The translations under genes were made by a program, and so were the position numbers. A stretch of DNA of 7,707 bases, taken from contig JBFILX010000103.1 in assembly GCA_041612035.1 (NCBI GenBank), positions 1-7,707 of the forward strand, given 5' to 3'. The notes under the pieces are model-generated. The model saw only the letters and a program-made list of their open reading frames with translations, made no database searches and was not told the origin of the DNA. This document shows positions 6,569 through 7,707 of the stretch, in pieces; the stretch's first letter is position 1, and every line of letters starts with the position of its first letter. The DNA comes from SZUA-320 sp041612035 (GTDB lineage: Bacteria > Gemmatimonadota > Gemmatimonadetes > Gemmatimonadales > GWC2-71-9).

Positions 6569-7707
6569 ATGACCCATCCGTCCGGCGCCACGCTGGTCCG
6601 CAGCATCGGTCGCTGGAGCCTGGCGGCTCTCGTGCTCAACGGGATCCTGGGCAGCGGGATCTTCGCCCTGCCCGGCACCGTGGCCGACCGCCTCGGGGCC
6701 ATGTCGCTCGTGGCCTGGATCGGGGCGGCCCTGATCATCGGGGTGATCATGGCCTGCTTCGCGGAGGTCGCCTCCCGGTTCCTGGACGCGGGCGGTCCCT
6801 ACCTCTACGCCCAGGCCGCGTTCGGGCGCCTCATCGGGCTGCAGATGGGGTGGATGGCCTACCTGGTCCGGCTCACCGCCGCGGCCACCAACGTGAACGT
6901 CTTCACGGCCTACTTCGCCGAGTTCTGGGGGCCCGCTGCGGGCCGGGCCGGCGGCGCGGCGGTCGCGACGGTCCTGCTGGGGGTGCTGGCGGTGGTGAAC
7001 TACCGCGGGGTGTCGGGCGGGACCCGGCTGAGCAACGCCTTCGCGGTGGCCAAGATCCTCCCCCTGCTGGTCTTCATCGGGTTCGGGGTCTGGTGGGGGC
7101 TCTCGCACGGGAGCTTCGCCACTCCGGCCCCGGCCGAGGCGGGCACCCCGACCGGGTGGCTGCAGGTGATCCTGCTCCTCATCTTCGCCTACGGCGGGTT
7201 CGAGGCCGCCCTGATCCCCCTGGGCGAGGCCCGCGACCCTCGCCGCGACGCCCCCTTCGCCCTGTTCGTGGGGCTGGCCGTGGTCACCGTGCTCTATCTC
7301 CTGGTGCAGGTGACGGTGCTGGTGACGCTGGCGGACCCGGCGGCCTCTGCACGGCCCCTCGCGGAGGCGGCCCGGGTGCTGTTCGGCCGGGCCGGGGCGG
7401 CGTTCATGGCGCTGGCGGCGCTGATCTCGGTGTACGGGTATCTGGCCGGCGCGATGCTCAACGTGCCGCGGCTGACCTACGCCATGGCGGAGCGGGGTGA
7501 CCTGCCCCGGATCTTCGGGGCGATCCACCAGACCTTCCGCACGCCCACGGTCTCCATCCTGGTCTACGCGTTCCTGGTCTGGTTCCTGGCGGTGCAGGGG
7601 AGCCTGATCCAGAACCTGAGCCTGTCGGCGGTGTCGCGGCTCTCCACCTACGGGCTCGCCTGCGCGGCGGTGCCGATGCTCCGCCGGCTCGACCGGCTGG
7701 GTCGGGC
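6569..7707 (+). CDS. APC-superfamily amino acid permease (C-terminus cut by window edge)
   Basis: There are 379 codons in the window plus two bases of the next, with no stop. The protein is almost wholly hydrophobic helices. Helix 1 carries the substrate-binding break GILGSGIFALPG (25-36), typical of APC-family amino acid/polyamine transporters. A conserved stretch FAEVASRF (64-71) and AGGPYLYAQAAFG (74-86) follows helix 2. FAYGGFEAALIPLGEARDP (206-224) is the unwound helix 6 and its following loop as in many bacterial APC permeases. About ten membrane helices are visible. Family members usually have 430-470 residues, so roughly the last two helices are missing. It probably imports an amino acid or amine by proton or ion coupling; the substrate is unknown. 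ATG 6569 gives a short normal N-terminus before helix 1. No Shine-Dalgarno lies at the usual distance; GGAGG at 6541-6545 is 23 bases away. The gene diverges from the aminotransferase, suggesting but not proving a shared substrate. Confidence 0.93.
   Translation, partial: MTHPSGATLVRSIGRWSLAALVLNGILGSGIFALPGTVADRLGAMSLVAWIGAALIIGVIMACFAEVASRFLDAGGPYLYAQAAFGRLIGLQMGWMAYLVRLTAAATNVNVFTAYFAEFWGPAAGRAGGAAVATVLLGVLAVVNYRGVSGGTRLSNAFAVAKILPLLVFIGFGVWWGLSHGSFATPAPAEAGTPTGWLQVILLLIFAYGGFEAALIPLGEARDPRRDAPFALFVGLAVVTVLYLLVQVTVLVTLADPAASARPLAEAARVLFGRAGAAFMALAALISVYGYLAGAMLNVPRLTYAMAERGDLPRIFGAIHQTFRTPTVSILVYAFLVWFLAVQGSLIQNLSLSAVSRLSTYGLACAAVPMLRRLDRLGR

Noticed and set aside
6436..6750. N-terminal extension of the aminotransferase to 6750
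   Set aside because: It would overlap the start of the divergent permease, has no family similarity, and a strong AGGAG site marks ATG 6435.
5098..7500. 800-codon + strand open frame spanning the aminotransferase, the intergenic region and the permease
   Set aside because: It runs antisense to the aminotransferase, then out of frame through the permease, and encodes no known domain. The two real genes are well supported by catalytic and membrane motifs.

Overview
The window is very GC-rich, densely coding bacterial DNA. The best guess for the host is Gemmatimonadota or a close relative. This rests on the look of the Ser/Thr kinase (N-terminus, receptor layout with TolB-like and TPR regions, and C-terminal ending), on a secreted propeller protein whose signal peptide ends in ...AAQQ, and on composition. 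It is an inference, not a proven placement. No rRNA, tRNA, CRISPR array, insertion sequence or phage gene was seen.

Layout: there are four genes in two divergent units around a 133-bp intergenic region (6436-6568). The leftward unit holds three tightly packed genes. First is a class III PLP-dependent aminotransferase (6435 to 5101). One base later comes a membrane-anchored Ser/Thr protein kinase with a TolB/FlgO-like domain and a TPR tail (5099 to 2430). Overlapping it by four bases (ATGA) is a secreted beta-propeller/PHP-type metallohydrolase of the CehA/McbA kind (2433 to beyond base 1, so its C-terminus is missing). The rightward unit starts with an APC-superfamily amino acid permease (6569 to beyond 7707, also C-terminally cut).

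How the genes may work together (inference): the predicted extracytoplasmic hydrolase could release an amine- or amino-acid-containing product. The divergent permease could import it and the cytosolic aminotransferase could remove its amino group. The receptor kinase, translated between the two enzymes, could sense or adjust the process. The individual families are known. The arrangement of aminotransferase, receptor kinase and propeller-PHP hydrolase in one coupled operon opposite a permease is the most noteworthy point here. Apart from the 133-bp divergent region, the window is fully coding.
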